NCBI GenBank assembly: GCA_947000775.1
Contig: CAMQGK010000130.1
Span: 9,545,709 to 9,609,708 of the forward strand
DNA length: 64,000 bases
Source of the DNA: Pterois miles
Lineage: Eukaryota > Chordata > Actinopteri > Perciformes > Scorpaenidae
Direction: 5' to 3'
In this document: positions 34,037-46,035 of the stretch, in pieces
How the letters are laid out: every line of letters begins with the position of its first letter
Numbering within the stretch: position 1 is the stretch's first letter
Notes under the pieces: model-generated
The model's database searches: none
What the model was told of the DNA's origin: nothing
What the model saw: the letters and a program-made list of their open reading frames with translations, nothing else
Program-made: the position numbers and the translations under genes

Positions 34037-35187
34037 GTCAGTGGATAATACACAACTGTTACACCCACACGGCATGTCCATACTGCTGTATTTGAGTCCA
34101 GATAGATGCTCAGGGTCCAGTCTCCAGTGAAATATTAACTAAAAATACTTACTTTTTGGCTTCTTCAGCATGCAATTTAATTCCAGCCCTCCCTGCTTGC
34201 GTATTTAAATGGCATTCCCTCCAATCATCGCCCCCCGTGCTCCTCTTTTGAGCATCATGTCATGCATTGGCTCTCCCAGGTCCTCAGGGGGCATTGTGGA
34301 CGCAGGACCCGCTTATCAGAAGAACTTGTCTGAGGAGGTAACCAAACTGCAGAGGCTATATGGTGGAGGAGACCTCGCCAATTTCCCTGATATCAAATTC
34401 ACAGGTTAGTCTGGGTTTATGTTGGCTTACATTGTGTATTTTTTTTTATCTCCTTCCCTAATTGTTCTTAATTATAATTTACAAACAAATATGTTGCTTT
34501 AAGTGGTTGGAATAAATTAAAATTGCAGCTTTATTTAGACATTTTGCTTGGAAAAACAATAAATAATATTGTTGACATAGTACTGCAGTGTTTGTAAAGT
34601 TACATAATGTACTTTTTTGTCTAGAGCCAAGGTTTTAACTTTGACCTTGGTTTACCAATGTATAGAGGAGCATTTGAAGGACAAAGTGACCCAGACAGTG
34701 TGTTTCTCAGCGCAGACTGATGGATACAAACAATTTGTAATCGACAAGTACTAAATTCAGATCAGCTACAGTATTGGAATGACAATTAGATATGCTTATA
34801 ATGCCTTGACTGTTTTTAATAACTTTTTTTTTTTTTTGCTTTCACACAATTTAACAATTGCCCTTCATAAATATTTATGCCTTTGCCTCAAGAGAGACAC
34901 ACTGATTTGGGGCTTTGTCTGTGTTTATACTGTATATGGCGCATAGATAGTGACACTTATCAAAGCAGGACAATTTCATCTAATCTGGAAGATTTTATTG
35001 TTGAGCTTCACCATATTTTTTAATTTATGTCTAGTTAGTTGCTATGACTTGCTGTAGATTTCAAGTATTGTAACGTGTTGTACAGCTGCAGTATGTCTCA
35101 TTTAGAATCTTAGGGATTTACAGACTAATGGCTCTCTTTTTGTTTTGTTTTTTTCCAGATCCCAAGCTTGATGAAGCAGCTAAGTGA
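33867..35187 (+). CDS. atp5pf: ATP synthase peripheral stalk subunit F6 (coupling factor 6)
   Basis: Coding exons 33867-34036, 34280-34404 and 35159-35187 join in frame to 107 residues (human 108). F6 is part of the peripheral stalk of mitochondrial F1Fo ATP synthase and helps hold F1 against rotation. Residues 1-32 (MALHRLFQLSSVLRSAVSLT, then LRRNIG) are Arg/Ser-rich without acids, a typical import presequence. The mature part has KELDPVQKLFLDKIRDY, SSGGIVDAGPAYQ and NFPDIKFTDPKL, matching the F6 family; the C-terminus (DEAAK) is shorter than human. The start ATG immediately follows the CCTCAG acceptor, so the first exon is untranslated. It is tandem with app. A low intron count and a GC-rich start fit a housekeeping gene. 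Confidence 0.95.
34280..34404 (+). CDS. atp5pf: atp5pf exon 3
   Basis: The acceptor is CTCCCAG and the donor GTTAGT. It completes a Lys codon, then reads SSGGIVDAGPAYQKNLSEEV, then TKLQRLYGGGDLANFPDIKF and T. It is 125 bp. Confidence 0.93.
34405..35158 (+). other. atp5pf intron 3
   Basis: AT-rich, ends TTTTCCAG. No repeat or exon was recognised. Confidence 0.75.
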
Positions 35188-35260
35188 ACGCTGTCCATGT
35201 TGTAAATCTCCTACATGTCACAAATCTGTTGTATTTAATAAAAACATATTGGATTGAACC
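35159..35260 (+). CDS. atp5pf: atp5pf exon 4: C-terminus, stop and short 3' UTR
   Basis: It completes Asp and reads DPKLDEAAK, then TGA at 35,185-35,187. The remainder is a 3' UTR of about 70 bases with AATAAA at 35,237-35,242. Confidence 0.9.
35237..35242 (+). terminator. atp5pf: atp5pf poly(A) signal AATAAA
   Basis: AATAAA lies 50 bases after the stop codon and is followed by a TG-containing stretch. Confidence 0.75.
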
Positions 35261-36094
35261 ATGATGGTCGATTAAGACTGTGCATTGGATCAAATCAAAT
35301 ACTGACAGCCTGTCTGTACTTTTGTGTGATGCTTAAATTATACTGGATTATATATCTCTTAATACAGTATATGTGACATTATCACATATTGTCATTTAAC
35401 TTGTTAAGTATCTAAAGTGGTTGAAGTATTTTCTGCTACAGGATATTATCATCACTTTGACAAGTTAACTAAGCAACAAAAGGATATAATTCCTTCCATA
35501 ACATGTAAAGGCTTATTATTATTTTCTGATTGCATAGATGGTTAATAAGGGCTTGTTCAAATACAGATATGCATGTCTTTGTAGATCTTTAAAGCTGGGT
35601 TTAGTACAGTCATTAAAAAAAGTGACACTCAGAGAACATGTGAAACTATGCTGAATTGCATTAAAATTTGTTGTAAGTTACATTCAGATATCTGAAAGTC
35701 ACATATGATATATTAGTTACTTAAATGTTGGTTGACCTAGATGGAATCTGGCTGTCAGTCTGAATTTGTCTGTTTTATGAGAAGGTCATAAATGTATTTA
35801 AGCCTCTCCAGGATGAATATTTGAAACCCAAACATATCACCAGAAAAGGGAAGTTTCCATCTGACCCAGTGCCTAAAGTTTAAGATTGTGCAGCCGAGCT
35901 TTAATGTGGAGCTCAGAAAATGTACCAAGTAAACGCACAATGTGGCTGCATGGAGGCCTTGTTTAAAACTCCTTTTACTATTTCTTTTGATAGACAACAA
36001 AGAGGGTATAGTGGTGAAAGAGGTACTCATATCTTTTACTTAATAGGAGCAATAGGACAGTGAAAATATACTATTAAGAGGAATCTAAAATGCT
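35261..36094. other. Intergenic, nothing recognised
   Basis: AT-rich single-copy-looking DNA. A minus-strand ORF at 35,755-36,030 shows no family. Confidence 0.6.
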
Positions 36095-36595
36095 TGATAG
36101 AAATTGTAGATAATCATAGTTCTGCTCCAGAGTTCTGCCAAGTTTTGGTAAGGAAAAACTGCTATGGCCTTTTTCAAAGGGGTCCCTTGACCTTTGACCT
36201 CCAGATATGTGAATGTAAATGGGTTCTCTGGGTCCCCACCAGTCTCCCCTTTACAGACATGCCCACTTTATGATAATCACATGCAGTTTGGATCAAGTCA
36301 TAGTCAAGTCAGCACTCTAACACACTGTCAGCTGTTGTTGGCTGTTGGGCTGCAGTTTGCCATGTTGTGATTGGAGCAGATTTTTTTTATGTTAAATGCA
36401 GTAACTGTGAGAGTTTCAGGACAATATTGTTCATTGCTTTGTTGTTAATTGATTTACAGTAATGCATATATACATAAATTTACATAAAGCAGCATATTGG
36501 CCCACTCCCATGAGTATTAAATACTTGACAAATCTCCCGATAAGGCATTTGTGATTAATCATGATTAAATATTTGATATTGATTAACAGCCCTAA
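36095..36595. mobile_element. AGGGCTGTCAA-family element, copy E (left end lost)
   Basis: It shares the GGTCCCTTGACCTTTGACCT and GGGTCCCCACCAGTCTCCCC blocks with copies A, C and D, and ends GATTAACAGCCCTA. Confidence 0.6.
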
Positions 36596-38071
36596 TATTT
36601 ATTATTTTTGATTCATTACATCCAAGCAGCACCTGAATGTTGTCCAGTTTTACCAGTTGTGTACTGTTACGTAGTTTCATATATTAAAATGCATCTTTAA
36701 TAGATGTTTGTCATCTATAATCTTGATCTGAAAAGTAACTAGTAACTCCATTTAATGTGGAGTTAAAAGCACAGTATATCCCTTTGAAATAGATTATAGA
36801 AGTGGAAAGCAGCATAAAATGTAAATACTCTGAGTAGGCCTACAAATATGTTGATTTTAAACATACGTACTTTGTTAGAAAAAAAAAAAAGAAATTCCAG
36901 CGGGAGCCCCGAGGAAGTCAAAGCATTTAAAATTTAAAATTAAACTTTTGCTCTTGTGCACCAAGCTGACGCTGTCAACCTATCTCTGATGCTACATGCC
37001 TGTCAGCAGGAAAAGCACTTTAGTATTTCCCCCTGTGGGAGTAAAGAAGCTTTCAGCATGTATGTGATGAAGTGCAGATGAAGAAAGATGTAGGAATAAG
37101 GCAGTATGTACTCAGTAGGTCAGCTTTTCTGTTTTATACCAGTCTGTACACCAATGTGTGACCTCTGCTCAGTTTAAAGGTGGGTGGAGCTATGATGGGA
37201 CTCTATAGGTCACAAAACTTTGACCAATAAGAATGAAGGTGTATAGTTGGTCCCGCCTCAACAGGTGTGACAGAGCACACAGGAGACTCAGGGAGGTTAA
37301 TTAGCTGAATTAGTGTCTACAGGCCCATGCAGTCCTGAGGAGCCAGAGTTAAACAGATAAAGTAAACACAGCAACTATTTACAAAAGAAAAACACCAAAT
37401 AATACAATGATAAAGCAATGTACATGCAGCAGGAGGGGCAGTCTTGAGGGTGTAAAGCATGTCGGCCCAGTTTGGAGACAGCATGGCTTAGTCCAGCAGG
37501 TTAACATGGACACCTCCATCCTGTCACATGGTGAGTAGGCAACCAAACACAGTTTGAACTTATTTACAGTTTGAGAGATACTGTGATACAAATCAGGAAA
37601 AGCAGTCATTGTAATCTAGTATTGGGAAGTGTTACCCTCAATAGTTGCTCAGATCAAACAGATGAGGTGTAACCGTGACCACTTACACCTCTGAGAACAG
37701 TCATGCGATCTCTGAAGTGTTTATTTATATTTATTTATCGATCATTTTCAGGTCAGTTAACAGGATGGACATTAGATCAGTCTAATTTCTTGTGAATTAC
37801 TACAGTATTGTAGCTATATTGTAATTTATTCCTTTATTTCTGTTTGTGCTTTATCATTCATTGAGATTACTGTTCTTTTTTTACATTAAAAAATAGTACT
37901 TTTATTGCAAATTACTCAGGAATTATACATCCACAATATGTGAAGTATATTTGTGCGATCAGAACAGAAAAGTAAGAAAGAACAAGGAGTAAATATTGTT
38001 TATATTATATTATATTATATATAGATATCGAAAGAATCCTAATAATTTATACAGCACAGCAAGTTTACAGT
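36596..38071. other. Intergenic, nothing definite
   Basis: No gene or clear repeat was seen. A TATAT/TATTA stretch lies at 37,996-38,025. A minus-strand ORF at 37,379-37,609 has no family. Confidence 0.55.
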
Positions 38072-38905
38072 GTTTAAAGGGATAGTTTGGGTGGTTTGAT
38101 GTGGTGTTGTATGATGTATTTATCCATAGTAGGTGTATTAGTTCATCTCAGTGGATGGGGATGGAAAAAATGTGTTTTGGCCACCTAAAAGAAAGGCTTA
38201 AAATAATAATAATAATAATATCTGTTTAAGCATATGCTACATTTTTAATTTTTTCCAACAATGAACTGAAACATTGTATTTATTAATTATCTGACAGGGA
38301 CAATACATGAAGGCGTTGTTACTCTTAATTAAAGTGCAATGTTTACAGGACTTCTAGCCATAGCTGATTTGCAGACCTTGTCCCTGGTTTGGCTTTTAAG
38401 AAAAAAATAAAAATACATAATAACACAATATGCATAAAATCACAGTGTATCTAAACTGTTTTTGTAATCTGACAAAGTTCCCTGTTGGAAAAAGAGAAAG
38501 AAAAGACAATTATTGTTATTTTTAAGTGAGTCTTTCTTTTAGGTGGCTAAAATACATTTGCTGCTGTCCTCGTCCACAGAGCTGTCCTCCTTTACTCTGT
38601 CACAACTCCTGTCTGTTTCTCCAAGCCGACCGTTATCTACCTTAAATAATACACCTACCATGGATAAGTACCTCATATAACCCCACTTCAAAACACCCAA
38701 AGTATCACTTTGACAGATACCAAACACACATGGCAATAATAAATGTGCTACGTATAGTTCACAGAGGCAGTGGCTTGATTTGAGTGATTTATATGAGACT
38801 GATGAAGAAACTGTGTTGCTAACATCCAGCAGGTCTGCATGGAGGACCACCGGCAAAACAGACCGTAAGAGTACCAGCAGCTGACACCTCCAGTACAATT
38901 AAAGG
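38072..38905. mobile_element. Decayed fish interspersed element
   Basis: It begins TTTAAAGGGATAGTTTGGGT and includes TGTATGATGTATTTATCCAT. It ends with CAGCTGACACCTCCAGTACA, then ATTAAAGG. This text is familiar from a common teleost repeat. A 119-codon minus-strand ORF (38,539-38,898) inside it has no transposase motif and is treated as incidental. Confidence 0.45.
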
Positions 38906-38999
38906 TACTTAACTCTATAGCTGCTGCACTTACTTTATAGATACTTCATTTTATAGGATTAGAATATAGCATAAATAAGTGTTTAAAAAGTCATAATAA

Positions 39000-39860
39000 A
39001 GTCATAGAACAACATGTAATAAAAAGACATAGCATGGCATTAAAATGAGAGTAAAGGTCAAAGTATAGTATGCTCAAAAATCATTAACATGTCGTAGTAT
39101 AGTATGTCAAAAAAGATAATAGTTCAATAAATTAGAAGAAAGCCTGTTGTAGTAGCTGATGATGTAGTTGAAGTAATAGGCACAGACGTATGTGTATGGA
39201 TGTATGTGTGTATGTGAATGCAATTTGTGTGCAGAGTGCAATCCCACTATGAAAAAATAAAACAGTATGTCATAAAAATCCCAATATGTATAAAATATAA
39301 TAGTATAGTATGTCATAAAGATCCCAATATGTAAAAATATAATAGTATAGTATGTCATAAAAATTCCCAATAAGTAAAAAATATAATAGTATAGTATGTC
39401 ATAAAAAAGTCATTATGTAAAAAAATAATACTATAGTATGTCATAAAAATCCCATTATGTAAAAAACACAGTATAGTATAGCATAAAAAAAATCTCAGTA
39501 CGTAAAAAAAATGTCATAAAAAAATCCCAATATGTAAAAAAAAGGATAGCATGCCAAAAAAAACATATTATGTGGTTAAAAAAAATAACAAAGGAATATT
39601 ATAGTATGCCATGAAAAAGTTATAGTGTGCTTGATAAAAAAGTCATAGTATGTCAGAAAAGGTCAAAAAGGAAATGAAATAGGATGTTGAAAAAGTTAAA
39701 ATTATTGTATATTATGTTGAAAAAAGTCATATAGTCAAAACTGTCTTAGTATAGCTAATAAAAGAGTAAAGTATGTCAAAAGTCATAAATTCATAATATA
39801 GTATGTCAAAAAAGTCCTTGTATTATCTAAAAAGGCATCATATCGTTACGTCCCTACATG
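39000..39860. repeat. Satellite array 1 (diverged, ATAGTATAGTATGTCATAAA type)
   Basis: Many imperfect copies of ATAGTATAGTATGTCATAAA followed by A-rich text, often with CCCAATATGTAAAAA between them. Period is irregular, about 20-45 bp. It is the most diverged part of the satellite that fills the right of the window. Confidence 0.8.
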
Positions 39861-39867
39861 GTCTCAG

Positions 39868-39930
39868 GTTAAGATAAGATAAGATATTCCTTTATTTGTC
39901 CCACAGTAAGGGATGAACATACGCAACATA
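39868..39930 (-). mobile_element. LINE 3'-tail-like fragment (reversed)
   Basis: AAGATAAGATAAGATATTCC, then TTTATTTGTCCCACAGT, is the reverse complement of the tail seen at 18,540-18,590. Confidence 0.4.
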
Positions 39931-39972
39931 AAGACATTAACCACAAAGAAACCACAGTCTCCTCTAATTTAA

Positions 39973-40599
39973 CCCTTCTCCACCCTAAAAATAAAAAAAA
40001 TAAGACTGCCATAAAAATATTACCTATTAATGTATTGTTCAATTTTTTTTATGAATACTATCATCAACTTCAGTCCTCATCATACATATCAAATGTTTGA
40101 TATTAATCCTGAGAGCTTTACTCTACACCTCTCTATGACTTCTATAAAACACTCCCAAATTATTGTAATTCTAAATATTGATTTCATTTGTTGGAAGTTT
40201 TTGCCAACAGATGGCGCCATTTGTCCTCACTTAAACACATAGTTAATGCCAGTCAGGCTGTACATGGGAAAAATGGCGCCATCTGGTGGAAAACTTAAAA
40301 AACTGCAAATTTAAAGGGATTTGACCATCTTGGCATGGACAAATATTTTAAAAAATATCTAAACTCAGTCTGCAAAGGCTGGGTATTAAAAAATGTGATT
40401 TGAATGGGAGTCAGTGGGATTTTATTATACATAAGGGACCAAGGATTGCTCAGTGTTTTAAAGACTTAAAAAATCTGAAAAATCAAAATCCCCCCCAAAA
40501 GCCCCCCCCAAAATTCATACCATGTGCATCAACACAGCCAAATTTATCTACAAAGGAAAACTCCAGATGTATAAAACGGTACCTGGGGGTGGAGAAGGG
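39973..40599. mobile_element. piggyBac-type MITE with perfect ends and TTAA duplication
   Basis: CCCTTCTCCACCC at 39,973-39,985 is exactly inverted as GGGTGGAGAAGGG at 40,587-40,599. TTAA flanks both sides (39,969-39,972 and 40,600-40,603), the hallmark of piggyBac insertion. An inner inverted pair around CAGATGGCGCCATTT (40,208) and AATGGCGCCATCTG (40,273) is subterminal-like. No transposase ORF. Confidence 0.8.
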
Positions 40600-40603
40600 T
40601 TAA

Positions 40604-40914
40604 ATTCACAACTTTTAACTGGTCCAAACCTCAAAGGTAATGAAGGCAAATCAAGTAAATAAATTAAAGAAACCATAACGGGCAAAGAAAACACACCTGA
40701 AAATACCACCCCCAAAACAAAGGGGTCCCTGCCCAATCCCAAAACCACCAAAACTAGTACCTCCTATACTAATCTGTACACATTTAGAACCTGCACATAA
40801 TGATAAGAGTACACACAGTCCAAGTCACACATAGGTTCTGATTGGGTCTGACCTGAGTGCACCGTCCAATCCAGACAGATGAACCCCCCCAATGTACGGA
40901 CCAATCATAATAAA
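40604..40914. other. Non-satellite spacer
   Basis: C- and A-rich text without satellite units and without any recognised gene. Confidence 0.5.
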
Positions 40915-41612
40915 ACTCATAGACTAGCATTTCGATAAAACTCATAAAAAGTTATAAAAAGCCATAATGTAGTATGACATTATTGATTATAGTATGTCAT
41001 AAATAATGTCATAAAAAGTAATAGTACAGTATGCCATAAAAATAATATAGTATATATAAAAAGTGATAGTAAGAAGAAAAAATAATATAGTATATCATAA
41101 AAAGTCGTAGTATAGTATGTCATAAAATATGATAGAGAATATGATTTACCATAAAAAGTACAACATAGAAAGTCACCCTATAGTATGCCATAGTCATAAA
41201 CTGTCACAGTATAGTTTGTCATAGAAAATATATCATAAAGTTCTAGTATGCCATAACAAAATATAGTATACCATAAAAAGTGAGAGTATAAAAGTCACAG
41301 TACAGTATGTTATGAAAAGTTAGTCATAGTATAGTATGGCATAAAAATCATAATGTAGTATAACATAAAGTCATAGCATAGTATGTCATAAAACACAATA
41401 TAGTATGCTATAAAAATCCTAATATAGTATGCAAAAAAACAATGTAGAATAACATAAAGTGATAGTATATTATGCCATAAAATATGACATAGTTTACCAT
41501 AAAAAAAATAATATAGTAGGTCATAAAAAGACAAAGTATAACATAGGAGGTCACCGTATAGTATGTCCTAGTCATAAACTGTTACAGTATAGTTTGTCAT
41601 AGAAAATATATC
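40915..41612. repeat. Satellite array 2
   Basis: Diverged units around AGTATGTCATAAAAA and CATAGTATAGTATG, same orientation as array 1. It is split from array 3 by the piggyBac element at 41,617. Confidence 0.8.
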
Positions 41613-42190
41613 TTAACCTCTTAAGACCTGGAGTACACATGCGATGACATCACATTTTGGGTCATATGAACATAATACTTCATCCTCCTGAACTGCGGTC
41701 TGGTGTGCACGAGCAAACCTACACTGCCATCTGGTGGTGGCAGAAGAGCACAACACACTACCAGAGTCCAAGATGGCGGCGAGCACATGGGGAGAGTCCA
41801 GGAGGCCGCTCCAAACCCAAACAGCGACCAGGTAAGGAGTCCAATCAAACCTCATGGCTCATTCTTCTTTAGATATGCATAAAAATATTATAAGTTTGCC
41901 ATGACATGCTCATTTGACAAAAGTTAGCAACAGTAACAATCTACTGTGCCGCTAAACTCGATGTACAGGTTTGTGGACAGAGGTACTTAGTTTAGTTGAA
42001 AATGTTAGAAAAAGCGTGTTTTGTAGATCAGCTTATAGCCAACTCTGCTGCAGCTAGAAAACAGTATACTCTCCCACATTTGTACATTTTATAATGAATA
42101 AACAAGTTCTTGATTGAATGAATAGATAAATAAATACATAGAAAAAATAAATAAGTAAATAAATAAGGATTTGTATTGAATTTTTTTCAT

Positions 42191-43371
42191 GATTTCATTT
42201 CCAGAGCATTTCACTGGAGTTACTGACGGCGTTTGATGGAGACAAATCAGAAGATTTGTCTGACAGCGATGATGCCGTCCAGGATGCTTATTATCAGCCC
42301 CCACCACCGGAGCAAAGCAGCGGTGAAGATGACAGTCGTGGGGATGAGGACCCCATTCCACAGCCCACTGAGCACAGCAGGAGACATGAAATTGATGGTG
42401 AGCCAAGACCCAGACCCACTGCCAGATCACACACTCCGAGATGCCACGATTGGACTCAGCAGATGGATCAAGCGATGGCCCTGAAGCAGGTCGAAGAACC
42501 AGAGGGTCTTGGTTTTGGGAAGCTTGGTTGTCGATCGTCTATGTCAAACTCTGCATCGTGGCACAAAGCTGTATTGTGACCGGTTCTTCACAACCATCCA
42601 AGGTGTGGAGTGAATGATGAAAAGGAGCTGTACGTGACTGGTACAGTTATGAGGAGCCGGGTCGCTGCAGCAGTGCCAAAGTTACCGACTGACAAAACCA
42701 TGAAAAAGGCCAGAAGAGGTTCCTCAGCAGAAGCTGTCACTGAAGATGGAAAGATGTGCATTGTGAAGTGGTACAACAACAAACCAGTACTGACGATATC
42801 TGTTCATGGTACACAGCCTGCAGACATCTCTCGACCAAGCATTGTCCATTTATACGACATCAAGATGGGTGGAGTCGACTTGGTTGGCAGACTGATTAGT
42901 TACTATCACATGAGCATCCGTACTAAGAAGTGGACAACGCGGATGCTAATGCACTTCACGGATCTGGCTTTAGCCATCAGCTGGCTGCTCTACCACAAAC
43001 ACCTTGCTGTTTGTGATACACCAAAGAAGAGCATCATGCAGTTTGTGGAGTTCTGAATGAAGCGGTGAAGATCTTCTTGGCCCAGCATGGCCGTCAAGAA
43101 GATGACGCAGAGCTTTCGAACAAGGGAAAAAGCCTCCAGTGATGGTAGTGCCCCATGTCTTAGTCCGCAGGAGGGCTAATGCACATCTCCCAGAGATGGT
43201 CAGGCTGACGAACGAGAGGCGCAGGCAGGCTGCAGAGCTGCAGGCTGCAGAGCTGCAGGCTGCAGAGCTGCAGGCTGCAGAGCTGCAGGCTGCACTTGGA
43301 GAACTCAGGAGTGTTGTGTGATCTGCAAGGTGTTCTTGTGCTTGCAAATGGATCGTAACTGTTACACAGCA
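42191..43371 (+). pseudogene. piggyBac-derived transposase, broken (PGBD-like)
   Basis: The N-terminal part is acidic (42,256-42,480: DAYYQPPPPEQSSGEDDS, a typical PGBD leader). It jumps directly to the end of the catalytic domain; most of the DDE core is missing, so the deletion is large. At least one frameshift separates the leader from the KLYCDRFFTTIQG text (42,565-42,605), which is followed by a stop. The next open stretch (42,610-43,056) has LYVTGTVMRSRVAA, IVKWYNNKPVLTIS, MGGVDLVGRLISYY and KKWTTRMLMHF, the conserved C-terminal piggyBac blocks. A cysteine-rich finger (CVICKVFLC...RNC, 43,315-43,365) remains in another frame. It cannot encode an active enzyme. Confidence 0.85.
43229..43293 (+). 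repeat. 15-bp tandem repeat inside the piggyBac pseudogene
   Basis: About four units of GGCTGCAGAGCTGCA, which would encode repeated AAELQ. It lies between the DDE-side text and the cysteine finger. Confidence 0.85.
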
Positions 43372-43830
43372 AGAGCGACAATGCAAAAAGTTTTGAATGT
43401 TTAATGCTTTGATACAGACATATGATCTTCCTGCAACTGTTTGCAGCACTTGAAATGAAAACTTGATACTGTAGCTGTGACTGTCCAAAGGGGAAAAATA
43501 TTTTTTTTCATTTTGTTAAATTGCACTGTGATTTTCCAAAAATGTTTAAGAAAAACATGTTTGCAAGTGTTATTAAGAAATGTAAAAGCAGTCAGGAAAA
43601 ACACTGCTGTGTTTAGAGTGGAAATATAGAGGTTTGCACTATTACACAGTGGTGACTTTATTGTGTTTTATGGAAATTCAGAACAAGTGTCTGCATATGT
43701 GGACAGAATTTTTCTCAAAAACTCTCTAAAAGATGATGCTTTGTTTTTATACTTATCAGGTTCTAATAAGCCCAAATAGCAAAGAAACATCAAACATTGC
43801 AGATCAACAAAGAGCTCGGGTCTTAAGAGG

Positions 43831-44215
43831 ATAAAGTTATAGTATGCCATAACAAAATATAGTATATCATAAACAGTTATACTATGCCGTAAAAGTCACA
43901 GTACAGTATGTTATGAAAAGTGAGTCATAGTATAGTATGCCAAAAAATAATATAGTATGTCATAAAAGTCATAGTATAGTATGTGTTAAAATATTAATAA
44001 TATAGTATGTCATAAACATTCATAATGTAGTATAACATAAAGTCAAAGTATGTTACCAAAAAGTATAATATAGTATAACATAAAAAGACATAGTATAGTT
44101 TGTCATGAAATACTAATGAAATAGTATGTCATAAAAATTCCGAATATAGTATAGTAGTATGGTATGTCATAAAAAAATAATGTAGTATAAAAATGCCATA
44201 GTATGACAGTCAGCA
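43831..44215. repeat. Satellite array 3
   Basis: Continuation of array 2 beyond the piggyBac insertion, with units such as GTCATAGTATAGTATG and AATATAGTATGTCATAAA. Confidence 0.8.
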
Positions 44216-44374
44216 GTACAGTAACTTAATGTATTTGTACTTCATCTGTGGCTGCCTATTAACTGCCAAAGCACTGTACATCTGCATCAGTGCCACTGAG
44301 ACACGTTTGTTGATTAACAGTTGTTGTTGTTGGCCTTTAACCTTTGACCTTTATCCTTCGTCCTGGCCTTTCAG

Positions 44375-44455
44375 GTTGTGGACAGTGGTGCCACCCAGGA
44401 CTGGCTACAGGATGGTGCAACAGACGGCCAGGCCGAGGCAGCAGCCACACATGAG
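44375..44455 (+). other. Candidate coding exon, unidentified gene
   Basis: Pyrimidine-rich acceptor CCTTTCAG, 27 open codons (VVDSGATQDWLQDGATDGQA, then EAAATHE), and donor GTGAAA (weak). It is GC-richer than its surroundings. No family was recognised; it could be chance. Confidence 0.25.
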
Positions 44456-45874
44456 GTGAAAAAAAATGCAGCTCACTTTAAACTGTGCACATGTAAATTA
44501 TTATCATTATTTGGACCATGGACTTGATGTCACACTTTCAGAGATAAATCGGTAAGATCTTTATGCAGCATTTAACATAAGAAATGGACTAATTGGCAGT
44601 TAAAACAAGATTTTGTCACTCACAGTGCTCAGATTGTCACGTGACCTGTGAACTGTAAAATCAGCGATTGAGGAGGAACAGCATAAAAACAGGAAAGCTC
44701 TAAAGACCAGAAGACGTTTGTAGATTTGTACATTTCAGCACATCAACATGCAGAACATATTTTTCCTGACTTTGCAGAAATGTACAGTATGCTGCTGTGT
44801 GATTTGGGAATCATTAATCCTGTGCAACTATGCAACAAACACAAGGCAGCGTCATACGTATCATTGGTAAAGTGATCGTGTACAAACTGCAGCACATCTG
44901 AAACAAGGCGCTTACAGCTTGGCAATGATTATGTGGCAATTTAAAATCAAATTCTCCACAGCAGACAATAAATATGACACAGTAAAAAAAAATAGTGCTC
45001 TATTTAAAACCGTTCAGTAACTCAAATTTCATGGTAATTAGGTGATAAAAGCAAGTAACCTATTTATAATTACTGCCAAATTACCCCGATATTTATAGTA
45101 TAAACTCACTGATTTATGACATTAGCTACCAGATTATGTTTGTGTAGACAATAAGTCATAAAGGTGAGGTTTGTGCCTGATCAGAAGAGCAGCTGCTTCT
45201 CAAGCCTAAGGGCCCTGTTTGAATCATCATATGCTGTTTTAGCATATTGTTATTAAATAATGTTTATAATAAAGTTATTTTTGACTTATCACCTGCTTAC
45301 CATAAAATTTGCAGACCTGTAACATGACAGCTCCACGGTACACATCGGCATAACGTGCATATGTTTGGCTCAGTGGGTGAGGCCACAGCCTCGTCAGATC
45401 CAGTCTCATTACCAGAAGGATGGATGAGGGCTTTCCCTCAGGCCCTGTGTGCTCTCACCAGAGGCTGGAGGGGGGCAGTAAGAGCCCAGGCCCTCTCCGA
45501 AGGCTCAGGGAGCCGTCTCAAAGATAACCAAGTTACCGTCTGCTGTTTCTGCATGTCCGTTTGACATGCTGACATGGCTTCTGCTGTTGTACACCTGCAG
45601 AGACAGCGTCTGCAAAGTCAGCTTGATTTAAGATGGACGCATTTTACATGTTCAAATGTGTGTAGAAAAAGTATTTGAGGTTAAAACTCACCTAGTAGAG
45701 CTTCTGCCACCTGTTTTATGAAAGATGCCATCTGGATGTTGAAGGTGCATCGTAGGCGTGATTTTCCCCGCAACTGCAGCCTGGAGACAAAATAATATTT
45801 GATTATTGCTGAAGATTGTTCCACATTTGGAGTAATTCAACTGTACATTTAAATGCCGTGTTGTTTCAGGTCAG

Positions 45875-45950
45875 GCTGTGATTGGCCAGCTGCACAGCAT
45901 CACCGAAAGCACCGAAGGCCACATCAGAGCAGCGGCGCGTCACCTGGCAG
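45875..45950 (+). other. Candidate coding exon, unidentified gene
   Basis: Acceptor TTTCAGGTCAG (two possible AGs), open frame AVIGQLHSITESTEGHIRAA, then ARHLA, and donor GTAAAG. A phase-0 start at the second AG would be compatible with the exon at 44,375. No family was recognised. Confidence 0.3.
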
Positions 45951-46035
45951 GTAAAGTCAGAGCTGCTGCAGTGTTGACTCTTGTCTTTGAGGCATTAGGG
46001 GTGTTTTCATTTTGAAGAGCAACGGCAAAATGCAG

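Larger units (their letters stand above)
41617..43830 (+). mobile_element. piggyBac element (dead)
   Basis: Perfect 12-bp ends: CCTCTTAAGACC (41,617-41,628) and GGTCTTAAGAGG (43,819-43,830). TTAA lies before the left end and ATAA, a decayed TTAA, after the right end. Satellite sequence lies on both sides, so it inserted into the array. The interior is a broken PGBD-like transposase gene (next entry). Confidence 0.8.
44216..46035. other. Non-satellite island between oppositely oriented arrays
   Basis: About 1.8 kb without satellite units. It carries two exon-like segments (44,375-44,455 and 45,875-45,950). A 69-codon ORF at 45,355-45,564 has no family. The satellite on its left and right runs in opposite orientation. 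Confidence 0.6.

Noticed and set aside
38539..38898. 119-codon minus-strand ORF
   Set aside because: It lies inside a decayed interspersed repeat and has no transposase or other domain.
43139..43321. Separate small gene with AAELQ repeats
   Set aside because: It is a frame of the piggyBac pseudogene through a 15-bp tandem repeat.
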